Source: Vespa crabro (taxonomy: Eukaryota > Arthropoda > Insecta > Hymenoptera > Vespidae). Taken from it: 64,000 bases of DNA. The notes beneath the pieces were generated by a model that saw only the letters and a program-made list of their open reading frames with translations, did no database searches and was not told the origin of the DNA. Shown piece by piece: positions 45,395 through 57,376 of this stretch; the stretch's first letter is position 1, and each line of letters opens with the position of its first letter. A program made the position numbers and the translations under genes. The stretch spans positions 4,100,001-4,164,000 of the forward strand of contig NC_060961.1 of assembly GCF_910589235.1 (NCBI RefSeq). The letters are read 5' to 3'.

Positions 45395-45436
45395 AAAATA
45401 TTGAGTCAGACTCGACGTAGCACCGCAAAGGGTTAA
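45395..45436 (-). mobile_element. Possible piggyBac-type terminal sequence
   Basis: Read on the minus strand it starts with a TTAA (45433-45436) followed by CCCTTTGC, then a short inverted repeat GAGTC-T-GACTC. TTAA flanks and a CCCTTT-like start are features of the piggyBac superfamily. No matching second end is apparent to the left and no transposase is present, so it may be a solitary remnant or coincidence. Confidence 0.3.
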
Positions 45437-45589
45437 TTATCAGCTTGGTTCATCCGATAATATCTCTGTAGGTATTATCGATCATTGACACTTATTTCGA
45501 CAACTCGTCGAAGGGAGAAGCAATTACGACCTTAAAATAGATCACAACGGTATTATATTACGAATCATAGTAGTGTGTTCGACATTGAC
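45437..45589. other. Non-coding, no gene seen
   Basis: Mixed composition without repeats. Confidence 0.55.
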
Positions 45590-45850
45590 GCTGTATCGCC
45601 TGGACGCAGTGGACGTAATTAGTTTCGTGTTTCATTACTCTTTAAATTACAAACGGTGAAATACCGCGGTGGATCGTTTAAGCCTTTGTAATCCGTCGAA
45701 ATAAACATGTCCTTAAATTCATTCGGCGCATTGCGCCGGATTAACGCTGGATCGAAACGATAATTAGATTTTAAGTGCAATTAAATAAGTAATTAATTTA
45801 CGATCCAATCGTCGAGAGAGGCGCATTGTTCACGAATTTCATAGAATATC
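45590..45850. promoter_or_regulatory. Candidate conserved block rich in homeodomain-type sites
   Basis: Repeat-free sequence with several TAATTA/CAATTA/TTAATTA words (near 45617, 45761, 45780, 45792) and a 15-base near-palindrome CGGCGCATTGCGCCG (45724-45738). Such density fits an enhancer but could reflect AT content. Confidence 0.25.
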
Positions 45851-46830
45851 TAAAGTATCAATATAGCAATACCGAGATGGTAATAATGAAAGGAATCGTG
45901 TTGAAAACTACAAATAATAGAAAAATAAATCAAATTCGATCGATTGTCTTTTTTCTTTTTTTTTTTTTTTTATGAAATCATTCAAAACATCTAATACATT
46001 AAAAAGAATATGATTGTTTCTAATCAAGAGAATCATTTCATTCGATAAAATCACTTTCAACGTTTCTATGTTCTAACAATTGATATGAAAATTATATTCA
46101 TAGTTTTCAAATCTTTCGTTCGATTTTACGAATAAAATTGAAAAGAAGAATTCGGCAAAAGAGTGAAATAACGAATCGGTCATTAATAGTAATGTTCAAT
46201 AATGTAGGCCCTCGAAAAAGGTGGCTCGCGTGACCATACGACACTCTCGACACGCGAACTCGCAATGGCAACACGCATTCGCAACACACGCCACACCCAT
46301 ATCGTATCGGGCCGTTTATTGCAAAGCCACGAGGACGAAAAGGAAAGGAGCAACCATTGGGAGGCAGGGAAAAAAAAAAGAAAATGTCGTCCAGCACCCC
46401 CGCCCCAAGCTATGAGCGCCTTTAAAGATAAGACCCTGCGGTCTTGTGGAATACGAGAAGAATATATCCTTAGGGATTTTAACGTGTCACGTGTCACTGA
46501 AACGTTCACGATCGACCGACGAAAGAAGAAGGGTGTACGACGCGATAAACCACCACTGGCCAGAGTTATCTTTGACATCGGCTATCTAACGATCTTTTGT
46601 GCTTTTCGTTCCGGCTTTTCAATTATCCCAAACGTTGCACCGTAACGTCATCTAGACTTCGTTATTATTTTTACGATCGTCCGACGTCTGCATATCCATG
46701 AGATTCCCTTTAAACACCGGGAACTTATCGTAATGACATCTCGTAAGCCATCTTAAAAAACGTGATACGGTGTAATGGAATCACGTACGTTAATACTGAG
46801 ATAGAAATAGAAAGAGATAAGGAATAAAAA
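45851..46830. other. Non-coding stretch with a GC-richer block at 46200-46720
   Basis: The block is open on both strands for up to about 130 codons, but no frame has a recognisable domain. It contains AAGACC/GGTCTT arms around 46430-46445 and a tandem GTGTCACGTGTCAC near 46485. T-rich run at 45957-45971. Confidence 0.45.
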
Positions 46831-46866
46831 AAGAAAAGAAAAGAAAAGAAAAGAAAAGAAAAAAGA
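46831..46866. repeat. (AAAAG)n pentanucleotide repeat
   Basis: About six AAAAG units. Confidence 0.96.
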
Positions 46867-48235
46867 ACTGTTATTAAAAGAAACGTTATTAAAATGTTAA
46901 ATTTTTAAAAAATATTTAGAATTAATGGCACAGTTTCTGATTATTTTCTAATGATCCGATTATTCAATAAATTGTTTCAATTTTTTTGGATCATTCGATA
47001 TATCGTTTGAATTTAGATGAAAATTATCGTGGCTCGTTGTCTTAAATCATCAATCCTTCTCGTAGGAAAAATAATTTACGATAATCCGTATCAAGGACAT
47101 TTGTCTGTATAAAAGGTAGAATAAGAGAAAAATAAGAAGAAGCCACGAGCCAAGGCGACAAAGGAGATATACGGGTCTCGTGGTAGAACCCTCGGCGTTT
47201 CGTTTTCCTTCGATTTGAGCATTTGTCTCGGGCCAAATAACGCGTGTTATTCCAGCTAAGAGACAATAAAGTGCACATGGTAAATTTCGTTCGGAAAAAG
47301 GAGAGGGAAGAGAGAAAGCATGCGCGCAGTTACGGATAAGCCTCCCTTTTACCCCGAGGAAAGACACACACTGCTCACTTTCTCGACGATCTACGAGCGT
47401 TCTACAAAGCAGATGATTTTTCCAACGATATCCAAGCGAATCCAACGTATTTCCGCTTGTCTCGAGAATGCCGTCTTCGAGTAGCACACGAGAAGCCGCT
47501 TTCGTGAAGTAAAATCGCGTCTTTGAGAGCGGAGAGGATAAGAAGCTGCTCTGAGGGATATAAACGTCCTTGATGTATCACAAAATGGGGGAACTTTGGC
47601 ACACCATTCTGCTAACTTCGACGGATCGTGAATAATATTATTTCTCTTCGTATCTCCTGCCGTCGAAGATCACGCCTTTTCTTTTTCTTCCAATTCTTTT
47701 TTCTCCTTTTGCTTTTCTCTCCTTCGATTTATTTCTTTTTATCATTTCTCTTTCGACGAATCCGCGAAACCCATCTCGAGGAGAGACGTGGGTGAACGAA
47801 GGAGCGTCCCCTCGAAATTCATACAGCGTAAAAAGAGTAAAAAAAAAGGAAGAAAAAAAAAAGAAGAAAAAGAAAAAGAAAGAGGCACATCCTTTCGATG
47901 TTCTGCTTCAACAACGCGACTGAAACTGGTACAAAAATGTGAGGGCGGACGTTCTACTCTCAATCGATATGACCTATAATAAATAAATCGTATTTTATGA
48001 TCGGCCTAAATCGAGACTCGTTGTTTCCTACAAGATGTTATGGTTCGATTATTCTATCAGTGAGGTGATCAGATTTTTTACATCTGAATAGAGTGCACGT
48101 CATAAAACTTGAACATAAATGGTTCCAAAAAAAAAAAAAAATTACTTTCTTATAAAAAATTATTATCTAACCGTATATAGATTCAATTTAATTTAATTAT
48201 TCCTCATTCTAAATTAAAATATGTTTATTTTGATT

Positions 48236-48240
<5 letters not shown>
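46867..48240. other. Non-coding stretch, no gene seen
   Basis: A GC-richer stretch at 47140-47640 has unrecognised minus-strand frames up to 145 codons. A-rich purine runs at 47836-47882. No gene is supported. Confidence 0.5.

Positions 48241-48277
<37 letters not shown>
48241..48277. repeat. (TA)18 microsatellite
   Basis: Perfect TA tract. Confidence 0.97.
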
Positions 48278-48280
<3 letters not shown>

Positions 48281-48820
48281 CGACTGAATCTTTGTTAGAA
48301 TTTCATTATTCCTCTTTTTCCTGACGATAAATATATTGTCAGCTGTTATGATTTGATCTTTTTACCAGACCAATTAATTTTCAATGTCCACGATTGTTTC
48401 AAGAAGGCTGATGGAAAATTCTATAATTATTGCATTTTTGTACTTTTTAAAGGACTTTAATTAACTTTCAAAATACTGAATTTTATTTTTAATTTCATTC
48501 ATCATACATTTTTCTTCACTGCAGAACAATATTAAACTGATATTAAAATAAATTAATATTTACTCTGTTCCAATTAAACGTTAAAAAAAATCGATTGGAA
48601 CATATATTATGCGAATGATGTATCGAGATATGTCCACAGTTCAATGATCATTCTTTCTAAATAGCAAAAAAGGCATTACAAAACAGTGCCTCTATAGCAA
48701 TATAAAATCAGTACATATAAATTTTGTGACCAAAAATTATTGCAAATAAAAGCAATAGAATATTAATAAATGAAATTATGGATTTCATTTTTGTAACCTT
48801 ATGGATTTTGATTAACTTAA

Positions 48821-48823
<3 letters not shown>
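48278..48823. other. AT-rich non-coding stretch, no gene seen
   Basis: Very AT-rich, with no frames or repeats of note. Confidence 0.6.

Positions 48824-48868
<45 letters not shown>
48824..48868 (+). repeat. Poly-A run of 45
   Basis: Uninterrupted A45. It could be the tail of a decayed retroposon on the plus strand, but the upstream 500 bases show no retroelement signature. Confidence 0.96.
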
Positions 48869-48870
<2 letters not shown>

Positions 48871-49151
48871 AACATACAAATATAGTATGTTATGTCAAAA
48901 ACAATTGCGTAAAATTCAATGAGAAATTCGTGCCGTTAGTATGATAATCAATTGAACAAAGAACAAATTCAATTCTATGACACAATGGAAACTATTGTCG
49001 ATATTTTGAATTCGAACTATTCTATCCATCATCGATCACGTCAAGGAAGATAAACACGGTCAATACGGAAATCTAGAATGGATCCGAGTTGGTCGGATCG
49101 CACAGCTTAATCCAAAGCCTAGGTTAACGAATTTGCTTTGTTTCGTAGAAA

Positions 49152-49156
<5 letters not shown>
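48869..49156. other. Non-coding, no gene seen
   Basis: AT-rich then mixed. No feature. Confidence 0.55.
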
Positions 49157-49193
<37 letters not shown>

Positions 49194-49210
49194 ATCTATC
49201 TATCTATCTC
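49157..49210. repeat. (TC)14 plus (TCTA)n microsatellite
   Basis: TC tract then TCTA units, the same compound arrangement as at 24154-24239. Confidence 0.96.
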
Positions 49211-49500
49211 TCCCTTCTCGTCTCTCCTCTTTCAATCGATATTCGACCACTGACCTATGTTATGATACAATTATCACGTGAAATCATCGACGCGAATGCG
49301 GTCACTTTCTCTCTTTCTCTCTTTCTGTTTTCATCCTTCTCACACGCCTTTCGCGATTCCTAACTTTTGCAGTAGAAAATTATTCGCCTCGGCTCATTAT
49401 CCGCCGGCGCCGATTTACCGGCATGGAATTCGCTCCTACCCCTCGCCTGTGCTTCATTTTCCACGAAACCGGAGATTACGCTTCCACGGCCGGACCTCTT

Positions 49501-49615
49501 CCTCCTCCTCCTCCTCCTCCTCCTCCTGCTCCTCCTCCTCTTCCTCCTCCTCCTCCTCCTCCTCCTCCTGCTCCTCCTCCTCTTCCTCCTCCTCTCTCTC
49601 TCTCTCCCTTTCTAT
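49501..49615. repeat. (CCT)n array with 42 bp higher-order period
   Basis: CCT units (49501-49593) with GCT and CTT variants that recur in the same order 42 bases apart (variant G at 49528 and 49570), then TC-rich sequence. Pro, Ser and Leu runs in the three plus-strand frames are translations of it. Confidence 0.95.
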
Positions 49616-49728
49616 CTTTCTCCCTCAGTTACTCGTACCGAGTTCTCTCATTCCAGTCGTCGAGAGTGGAATTTGATTTCTGAATCGCTCCGAAAGCGGA
49701 CATGCGGACCATCCGCCGTTCGACTCTC

Positions 49729-49734
<6 letters not shown>

Positions 49735-49763
<29 letters not shown>
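49735..49763. repeat. (TC)14 microsatellite
   Basis: Perfect TC tract. Confidence 0.96.
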
Positions 49764-49765
<2 letters not shown>

Positions 49766-51571
49766 CTCTTCTCGTACGACTTAAGGAGTTTACGTAGAAA
49801 CGTCTCCATCCGTGCGTCGCGCATACGAAGTTAAGAACCGAACAAATCGATCACGGCGTAGGAGCTTTTAGACGGTCATCGAGTTTTGCTGTTAGCCGGA
49901 TGCATCGAATCGTTACTGGATCTTCTTCGAAGGGAACTCGATTAATTCGAACGAAATAGTTTGTGATTTCGTTATATTCATTTCGTACAGGGGAAAAATC
50001 TTCGAGTTAAATAGAATTTACGGAACAATGGACAATAATTCAGAAATTCGTAGTTTATAAATATATATATATATATATTTTATCAATACGTAGTTATCTA
50101 GGTTTCTGTTAAAAAAAAAATAAATAAATAAAAAATAAAAAATAAAACAGAAAGAAAAACGAAATAAATATATAAATAGTAATATATCGATTCATGCTAA
50201 ATGTTGAACATTTATACATTGAAAATGTATAAAACTTATAAACTGCGTTTCTAATTGCGATTCGAAAGTATTAAAGGCTGAAAAAAAGAACTCCAAGGTC
50301 TCATTTCGACTATTTTTTTTCCGATATAAATCATAAGTTCAATCAATATGTTATTAATATTTGAATCAATATGAAAGAAGCTTCGAAAGGCTCGTACTTT
50401 TTAATAAATAAATATATATTTCCAATAGATTCAACTCATATAAGGACTCGCATGAAATTCGTTAATAATACACTCAAATCGCCAAAATATAAATTTCAAA
50501 ATTCGAACGTTAAAATAATCCGTTTTGAAATATCACATTGAATTTTTAATTTGAACGCGTTCCAATCGAGGCAAGTAAATGTCGATCGATTAATAAAATT
50601 CAAAAATAAAGATAGCCAAGAGATTTCGGTTATTTATATAGTTTGCCGGAAAAAGAAAGAAAGAAAAAAAAAATGCTTTAAAAAAAATTCGATACTTCAT
50701 CCAATCCAATACTATCCAATTACTCTTGTTAGATCTTTAATTACTTTCTTTTAAAATAAAACCTCAATTTGGGCTATTCGATCTCGCTAGATTGAACTCG
50801 AAGCAGCCATCGAATCGATCTCGTCGTCGTTTCGGTGGATTATAGCAACAGACAGTGTCAGGCTACTTCATAGCAGAATCCTTGGGTCCTTCCGATAAAA
50901 GGGACTCGGAGAGCCCTTGTTCTCGATCGAACCTCGTGTGTGTAGACTTTCATGAAAGAGGCGTATCGCACTTCCGCGAATGGACCGAACCTTTTGCTTT
51001 TGCTCCGTCATTGCGAGCCTATCTATCTGTCCAGCGAGGCATGCATACCTCTTGGATCCTAAACGGAAAGCAGCCCACCCCATGTAATGGACCGCCTGCT
51101 ACCCGTAATGCACCCAGATCCCTTTTATTATTTTATGGTAATAGCGTTCCCCTCTTACTTTTCTCTTCTCCTCTTCTCTTTTCCTAGCAATGATCGCGGA
51201 CACTTTCGTTTCCAGATAGCGGGAGAGTAGCCGTCTAGATTCAGTATTTCTGCCTCTTTACGTTGAAAGGAAGTCATTCTGAAAGTCTCAAATGAGACTT
51301 CCTCGATCATAACGAATAATATTTTATGCCATTTCCTTTCTTTAATCTTAATATCAAAGTTATTTTTATAATGGAGAAAAATAATATACGTTATAATGAT
51401 TTTTATATCTTTTTCTTTTTTTTTCTATTTCATTTTTACTTAATAGAAATACTATTACGTTAATTCAAAATCGATTAATCGTAAGACTACGTGAGTACAT
51501 AGAATTTGAGAAGGATTAGAAAGAAATCCATTGCTATCTTTCATTTAACCTTTAATTTCAACTGATACCTT
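49764..51571. other. Non-coding stretch with a GC-richer block at 50770-51250
   Basis: AT-rich at 49960-50750 with A-rich runs at 50110-50155 and 50660-50690. The GC-richer block has an unrecognised plus-strand frame of about 110 codons without an ATG at its start. No gene. Confidence 0.5.
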
Positions 51572-51622
51572 GGCTCGAGCCGCTTCTAGCGGCTATTTTG
51601 AATAATTTAGGGTGTGCACCCT
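51572..51622. repeat. Three adjacent palindromes
   Basis: GGCTCGAGCC (51572-51581), arms AGCCGC/GCGGCT over a five-base loop (51578-51594) and AGGGTG-TG-CACCCT (51609-51622) lie within 51 bases. The last resembles two GGGTG-type transposon ends meeting. Confidence 0.85.
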
Positions 51623-52084
51623 GTGCGATATTTCAAGGCAACGAAGACGCAGAGACAATTTATTTTTGATTACGTCGTCGAAAGGGGAGAAATGAATGAA
51701 CGAAGCGGTGGTGTCGAAAGATCAATTTAAAGTGTACCAGGCTAAAGTCCACAATGACGTGTCCTAATTCGTTTTCATACAAACGATTGAGTTACCGGTT
51801 ATGAAAACGTTGATTAAAACTCCCTTTTCGAATACGTTCCACTCGAAACAATGTCATTTAAAATGTTAACGTTACAATTAAGTGATATTATCATATTAAG
51901 ATATTAGACGGTGGGAAATAAATTGAAAAACGAAAAAAAAAAACAAAAAGAAAAAAAAAAGAAAAAGAAAAAGAAAAAAGGTTTTATGAGATTACAAATG
52001 TGTCAATGATTATTGGAGTGAAGTTTGTTGTTTCGAATTTTTTTTTTATCGTGTATCTTTTGTTTGATGTCGCAAGTTAAATCC
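51623..52084. other. AT-rich non-coding stretch, no gene seen
   Basis: A-rich runs with single G or C at 51932-51979. No gene. Confidence 0.6.
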
Positions 52085-52520
52085 CATAAAAATGTTAAAA
52101 CGAAACAACCATCGGGGCGATTTCCATGAGTTCTCTCTAATTTCTCCTGGAAGCGTATCCATTGACAACGGACTCGGAGCGTTATTCTCCCTACGTGGAA
52201 ATTCCGGTAGCTTTCCGAGACAGAGCGCGTACACTCGGTCGGGTGAGATTGTCGACGCTGGGCTCAAATCAAGACGCTGCCTAATCCAATCAGGGATGGT
52301 AATTGCGTGCGTAGCTTCAGGGCAGCAAAGCCATCGAGGGGCCAGGGGAGAGGGGGTAGGATTGCAGACTACGGCCACGAACCTTGAGGGATGAGTCAGA
52401 GTTCAACCCCAATGCTACATAGCCCGTTTGCACGTTCGTACGTACCTCTACATCAACAATTTCCACGATACCCGTAACAGTCGTCACGATCGATCGTCAC
52501 TACAACGACCATAAAAAGTC
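52085..52520. other. GC-richer block open on both strands
   Basis: About 435 repeat-free bases of balanced composition. For some 300 of these both strands are open (100 and 110 codons), with normal residue mixtures but no domain I recognise. Either an unfamiliar exon or, more likely, conserved non-coding DNA where stop codons are rare because of GC content. Confidence 0.3.
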
Positions 52521-53333
52521 AAATTTAAACAATATACGAAATATTGAAAAATTTCATTTCGACGATATCTCTATATATTAGTAATAATAATCTACATTAA
52601 TTATTATTAATAATATGACAAATTTCATTCTCATTTCAATATATTTTCTTGTATTCAATTTTATATAGGATACATAAATTCAAGAAAAGTTTTAATTCTT
52701 TTTATACTTTTTCGTTAATAAATAAAATATAATGATTATTGAAAATCTTATCTGGATATTTAATGAGAAAAAATTGTAGAATACGTAGAACTTTAACGGA
52801 TTAATCTTTGGAGTCTATGTTTGAACACTATCGCAGGCTAAAAGAAGAAGTAAAGTAACCATCGGCAAAGTCGACGCGAAAATCGATACCTCTAGTAAAT
52901 CGAGCTCCTAAACGTACAGGTAGGTACGTTGTACATACGTACGTACGTTGTAAGAGAAGAAGATTGAAGGTTGTAGAAGAGCGATTTGTAAAAAAACACG
53001 TGTAACTCGCACGGTCCACCCTCGCTTATTTTCTTCCATCGAAGCGACCCTCAGTCACCCTAACGACCGTTTGCGGACAGCGAACGTGTACCGTTGCCGA
53101 AAGAACCAAGCAACTAACCAACCATCGACCATCCATGCTATAATTTCGTACTCTACTTACAAGCTCCGTAATCTAACCTACGATCTTCCTATTTCTAAGT
53201 TTTATGCTTGAAACATCGTGTAGGTCGGAAATCGAAATATTGCGAATTATTCTTTTTTCCTTTCGAATACATTGACCTTCGTTATAATTTTACTCCATCT
53301 TTCCTATCTCCCATCACTGTTATTAATTACTTC
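52521..53333. other. Non-coding stretch, no gene seen
   Basis: AT-rich to 52790, then mixed with a GC-richer segment at 53030-53130. Palindromic CGTACGTACG words at 52936-52950. Confidence 0.55.
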
Positions 53334-53379
53334 ATTATTATTATTATTATTATCATTATTATTATTATTATTATTATTA
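53334..53379. repeat. (TTA)n trinucleotide repeat
   Basis: About 46 bases of TTA/ATT units with one C interruption. Confidence 0.96.
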
Positions 53380-54585
53380 AAATGTATGAAATTTCTGTTA
53401 TACAAATTCGATGTTCGCTTATATCGATGGAACAATAACAAAACTTATTATAACATTGAAATATCGTATTCGTTTTAATCGTAACAAGTTTATAAAAATA
53501 TTTATAACTTAGGCTAATATCAAATATATTAGAAAGTTAGGAAAACGATGCTTTCTACGGTAAACTAGAGAAGTTACGGATAGTAGTACGCGTTAAAGCA
53601 GCAACTGTAATTACGAACGTCCTATACATTGTGGTACTTGGATGCGTAGAGGGATGGGAGGTGTGCGCTCGCGCGCAAACATACCCGCTACTACCTTGGT
53701 TCGTGTATGCTCTCCTACAAGGTGTACGTGTGTACACGCGATAATGGTCCTGCGGGATCGTAGGAACGATCGGCTTACGGCACATGTCAGCCGAGTCTAG
53801 AACATCGGTGCTCGCATTCGAAGCTCGTCGTCGTCCTCCTCCGAGCTGGTAGACGCGGAACTCTACTCACCGGTGCACTGCGTTCGTAGACGTCACTCTG
53901 TACAGTCCGATACAATGATTCCATCCAATAAGAGAAGATCATAAAGTTCATATTACTATAAATCTTTTTTATAAAAATAAATTGATGAAACTTTTTCATC
54001 GATAAATTTATTAAATTGAAACAAATTTTTATTCGTAAGATAAATATAAAATCGTTCGTATTTATGAAGAAATCATTAAATTGACGATATATCATTGCTT
54101 TAGACTGTACGCGTGTACATACGTAGGCAGGTAGGTCTAGGTAGATAGGTCGTGATCGGAGATCGACGCAACCATCAGGTTATACAGGAGGATCTAATTG
54201 CAGCATAGCCTCGTCGCACATTTGTATCCCTACGACGAGAGTCGTAACTTTACTGCAGAGAGATGCCCTCCAATGATCCTAATACCCCAAACCCATTGTC
54301 TTCTTCCGTCTTCCTCTACGAGATTCAAAGCGCTACTGTCGTTACTATCGGGTCACAGGTTTTAGTGCTATTACCATTTAATGACGATTCGATCAGGAGA
54401 GATCTCATGTGTTCGAAGAAAGGATCAACGTACATAAGCACGTAGACACCAATACCTATTCAAAAGTACTGGACATTTGGATTTAACAAGCTTAGGATCA
54501 AATACGTAAAAGGAATTTATTTTAAAGATAGACGTCTTAAAAAGCGTTTAAGATCGAATAAACGGAGAAAAAGAAGAGAGGGGAA

Positions 54586-54590
<5 letters not shown>
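53380..54590. other. Non-coding stretch with GC-richer block at 53560-53930
   Basis: The block includes GTGTACAC-type palindromic words near 53728. Frames on the minus strand are short and unrecognised. No gene. Confidence 0.5.

Positions 54591-54627
<37 letters not shown>
54591..54627. repeat. (GA)18 microsatellite
   Basis: Perfect GA tract. A second, interrupted purine tract follows at 54741-54793. Confidence 0.96.
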
Positions 54628-54630
<3 letters not shown>

Positions 54631-54793
54631 ATCAAGCGAGAAAAGCAATATGCTTGTGCGATAATGTACACACGTTTATGGCCTGTCAGAGATGAAGAAC
54701 GATGAGATGCTGCTTCTCTGTTCCTAGGCAAATTAATCGAAGAGAGAGGGAAAGGGAAAGGAAGGGGGAGAGAGAGAGAGAGAGAGAAAAGAG

Positions 54794-55736
54794 CAGGGGA
54801 TGAAAGCGAGGGTCGTTCGGTCGATTAGACGCGTAGGTGTCCCTAACATTATGCGTTACAACAATGATCGTCGACATGAAATACTGGTGAAAATTCGCAG
54901 ACCTCGTCTAGAACATATATAGAAAAGTGAGCTCGTATTTTCTCGGCTCGCTCGACAGTTCGAACCCACCTCTACGGTCATCGTTCTTACATCGTCGATT
55001 ACCCAAAATAGATTTAATCAAGGGAACGCACAGTCGATACGGTAGGAGGACAATGGACAAAGCTCGATCCTGCGGACACGCCCGTGATCATGACGAATCG
55101 GTGAGATCGTTCGCATATGCAGCCGTGTGAACGCAAACACGTATCCCGCTCTCTATATCGATATTAGTCTAGACGTACCGCCTGTAATATGTGGAAGCGA
55201 CGCTCGAATCGACACCCGGATCGACGTACTGACTTTACTCCTGGTAGGAGCCTAATGTCACCCGGTGAATATTTAATGAGATTCTCGGGTGACTCGTCTG
55301 GTCGATCGTTTTCCTTCGATGATGTATACCTGACGAATGACGATATCTCGATTAAGTGAGAGGAATTGTTAAAAAGGAAAATATCGAGTCGATATTTATC
55401 ATATGATTTTACCGAAATGTTATTTTTAATATTAATTAAAAAGCTTATCGATAGGAAGTTTATTATAATTTTCGTAAATGATAACTTAATCAATGATATT
55501 AATCTTTATGTCTGATAAGATTTTAAATATTAAATTCGTGATATTCTTCAGTAAGGTTAATTTTGAAAATTGCATAAAACAATGATCCAGTTGTCGTTTT
55601 AACGATTTTCCAGACAGGTAATTACGTACATGTGTAGGTAAGTTAAAACTATTAGGAAGCATGAGTCGTCGCGTAGGCGTTGAACCTAAAAGGGGTTAAG
55701 AGACCGAGGAACAGAGAGGAAGAGAGATAGAAAGAG

Positions 55737-55740
<4 letters not shown>
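54794..55740. other. Non-coding stretch, no gene seen
   Basis: Balanced composition at 54800-55370, AT-rich after. On the minus strand TTAACCCCTTTT is at 55688-55699, a weak look-alike of a piggyBac end. No gene. Confidence 0.5.

Positions 55741-55772
<32 letters not shown>
55741..55772. repeat. (GA)16 microsatellite
   Basis: Perfect GA tract of 32 bases. Confidence 0.97.
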
Positions 55773-55775
<3 letters not shown>

Positions 55776-56999
55776 AAAAGCGTAACGAACGCGAGACGAC
55801 TCCGCGGAACTGAATTACGTGTAATTGGCCTCACCCCAATTTCAACTTGAAAATATATTTTCGGTGATGCGATTCCATGGCCATTAGTCTGACTTTGCCT
55901 AATTGTTCGTCCATTATCCGCTGACACCGCATGCTCGCAAGAGGCAGAGGAATAGGAAGAAGAGGAGGATGTGGCGTCGTGTCGCCAATCCCATTCTACT
56001 AATCCGAGAGTGTTCTTGTTTACCCTTGCAACCTTGCCCGTTAATCGATAAATCTACCGCATTTTGGTATCCCACCGACTAAAAGTGGCAAAGTAGTACA
56101 AAGTCAAGGCAACGTTATACCTCATTTTTATTGATGCAACTTTGTCAGAAAGTTAAAAAAAAGTAACGCTTCAAGTTAAGTTACCTAATTTAGATTTAAA
56201 ACTTCTTTTCGATATCTAACTACTGTCATGGGTAAAGATAGAATGTTTCAATTGCATTCACAGATAAAATTGTACGAAATGATGTTTTACGAAAACACAG
56301 AGAAAAATTGCAACGAATGTAGATGGGTAAAACGTTACGGGAAAAACGAGATGCTTCTCAGGTATTTTTAGGACTTCAACCATTAAACAATGCAACGCTG
56401 GAAGCTCAAGGAATTTTGCTATTGCTTCTACAACATTCTAAAGTTCTCGCTGATGAGAGAAAATGAAAATGCGCGATATTTCAAAGAGAGAAAACAAGAA
56501 AGGAAGAGAGGAAGAGAGAAATTGTTGGCATTCCTTAAGAGTTCCGCTCGTTTGGGTGTCAAAAAGTACGAAAACGGTGATTCTGCATTCGACGATCGTT
56601 TGCCGTCGGTCCTATTGATTTCGAAATAATGCGGAAGGAAATCTCTGCGATTCCGCTCGTTACCTATCGTAAACAGACCGTCGACGAGCACGACGACAAT
56701 AGTAACATTCCGGTGGTTTCATTGAGATTCAATAATTTGTTTAATCCCAACGTTTTCAACTGTGGCAACTTGTTGCACTCAACAACTATGTCCACATCAT
56801 AAATTTTTTACGACCATCCACTCTAACGAGCAAAAATAGATGTAAACACAAAAAGAAAGTCATTCTTGGTGATTGCACGTCTGTGTGAAAATCCACAGAC
56901 ATTGTCTATTAAAATTGTTTGTAACTGTGTTCCGGCGTTTCGATGAATTTAACGATGCCATTAGATTTTATAATATTTCATCTTTTAAGTGATATTTCT

Positions 57000-57002
<3 letters not shown>
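55773..57002. other. Non-coding stretch, no gene seen
   Basis: Mixed composition. Short frames at 56390-56690 on both strands are unrecognised. Confidence 0.55.

Positions 57003-57040
<38 letters not shown>
57003..57040 (-). repeat. Poly-T run of 38
   Basis: Uninterrupted T38, equivalent to A38 on the minus strand. Confidence 0.97.
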
Positions 57041-57042
<2 letters not shown>

Positions 57043-57283
57043 CGTACTCGCGTGAAAGATTTCATTGTATATTATTTATTTGAAGTACGACGAAAATACC
57101 ATTGGAACGAACTAAATGTGGCTTTTTCTTAAGCATACTTTTTCGGTAGACTTTTCGATTTTATAAAGAGACAAAAAATCAAGTGACAAGTGGTCTTTCG
57201 TGAAGTACTGTCTTGTTTTTCATTCAATCAAGCGGAACTCACAAAATCGTCAAATTAAACACGCCCGGTAAGTGGTCGACCAA

Positions 57284-57286
<3 letters not shown>

Positions 57287-57314
<28 letters not shown>

Positions 57315-57376
57315 ACGAACGAACGAACGAACGAACGAACGAACGTACGGACGAACGAACGAACGAACGAACGAAC
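57287..57376. repeat. (CGAA)22 tetranucleotide array
   Basis: About 90 bases of CGAA units with two variant units (CGTA, CGGA) near 57345-57351. Since the unit length is four, all three frames read the same cyclic Asn-Glu-Arg-Thr (minus: Ser-Phe-Val-Arg), so the frames here are artefacts. Confidence 0.97.

Noticed and set aside
46183..46645. Frames of 126-131 codons on both strands with normal composition
   Set aside because: No recognisable domain, includes an A-run encoding Lys, and both strands are equally open, which points to GC content rather than selection.
49278..49683. Pro-rich and Ser-rich frames resembling low-complexity proteins
   Set aside because: The same (CCT)n array in different frames; flanking residues are not recognisable.
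50855..51187. 110-codon plus-strand frame in a GC-richer block
   Set aside because: No ATG at the start, no domain, and the end is a pyrimidine-rich Leu-Phe run.
54591..55772. GA repeats as possible CRISPR-like or tandem regulatory arrays
   Set aside because: They are plain dinucleotide microsatellites without unique spacers; the composition is eukaryotic, so no CRISPR is expected.
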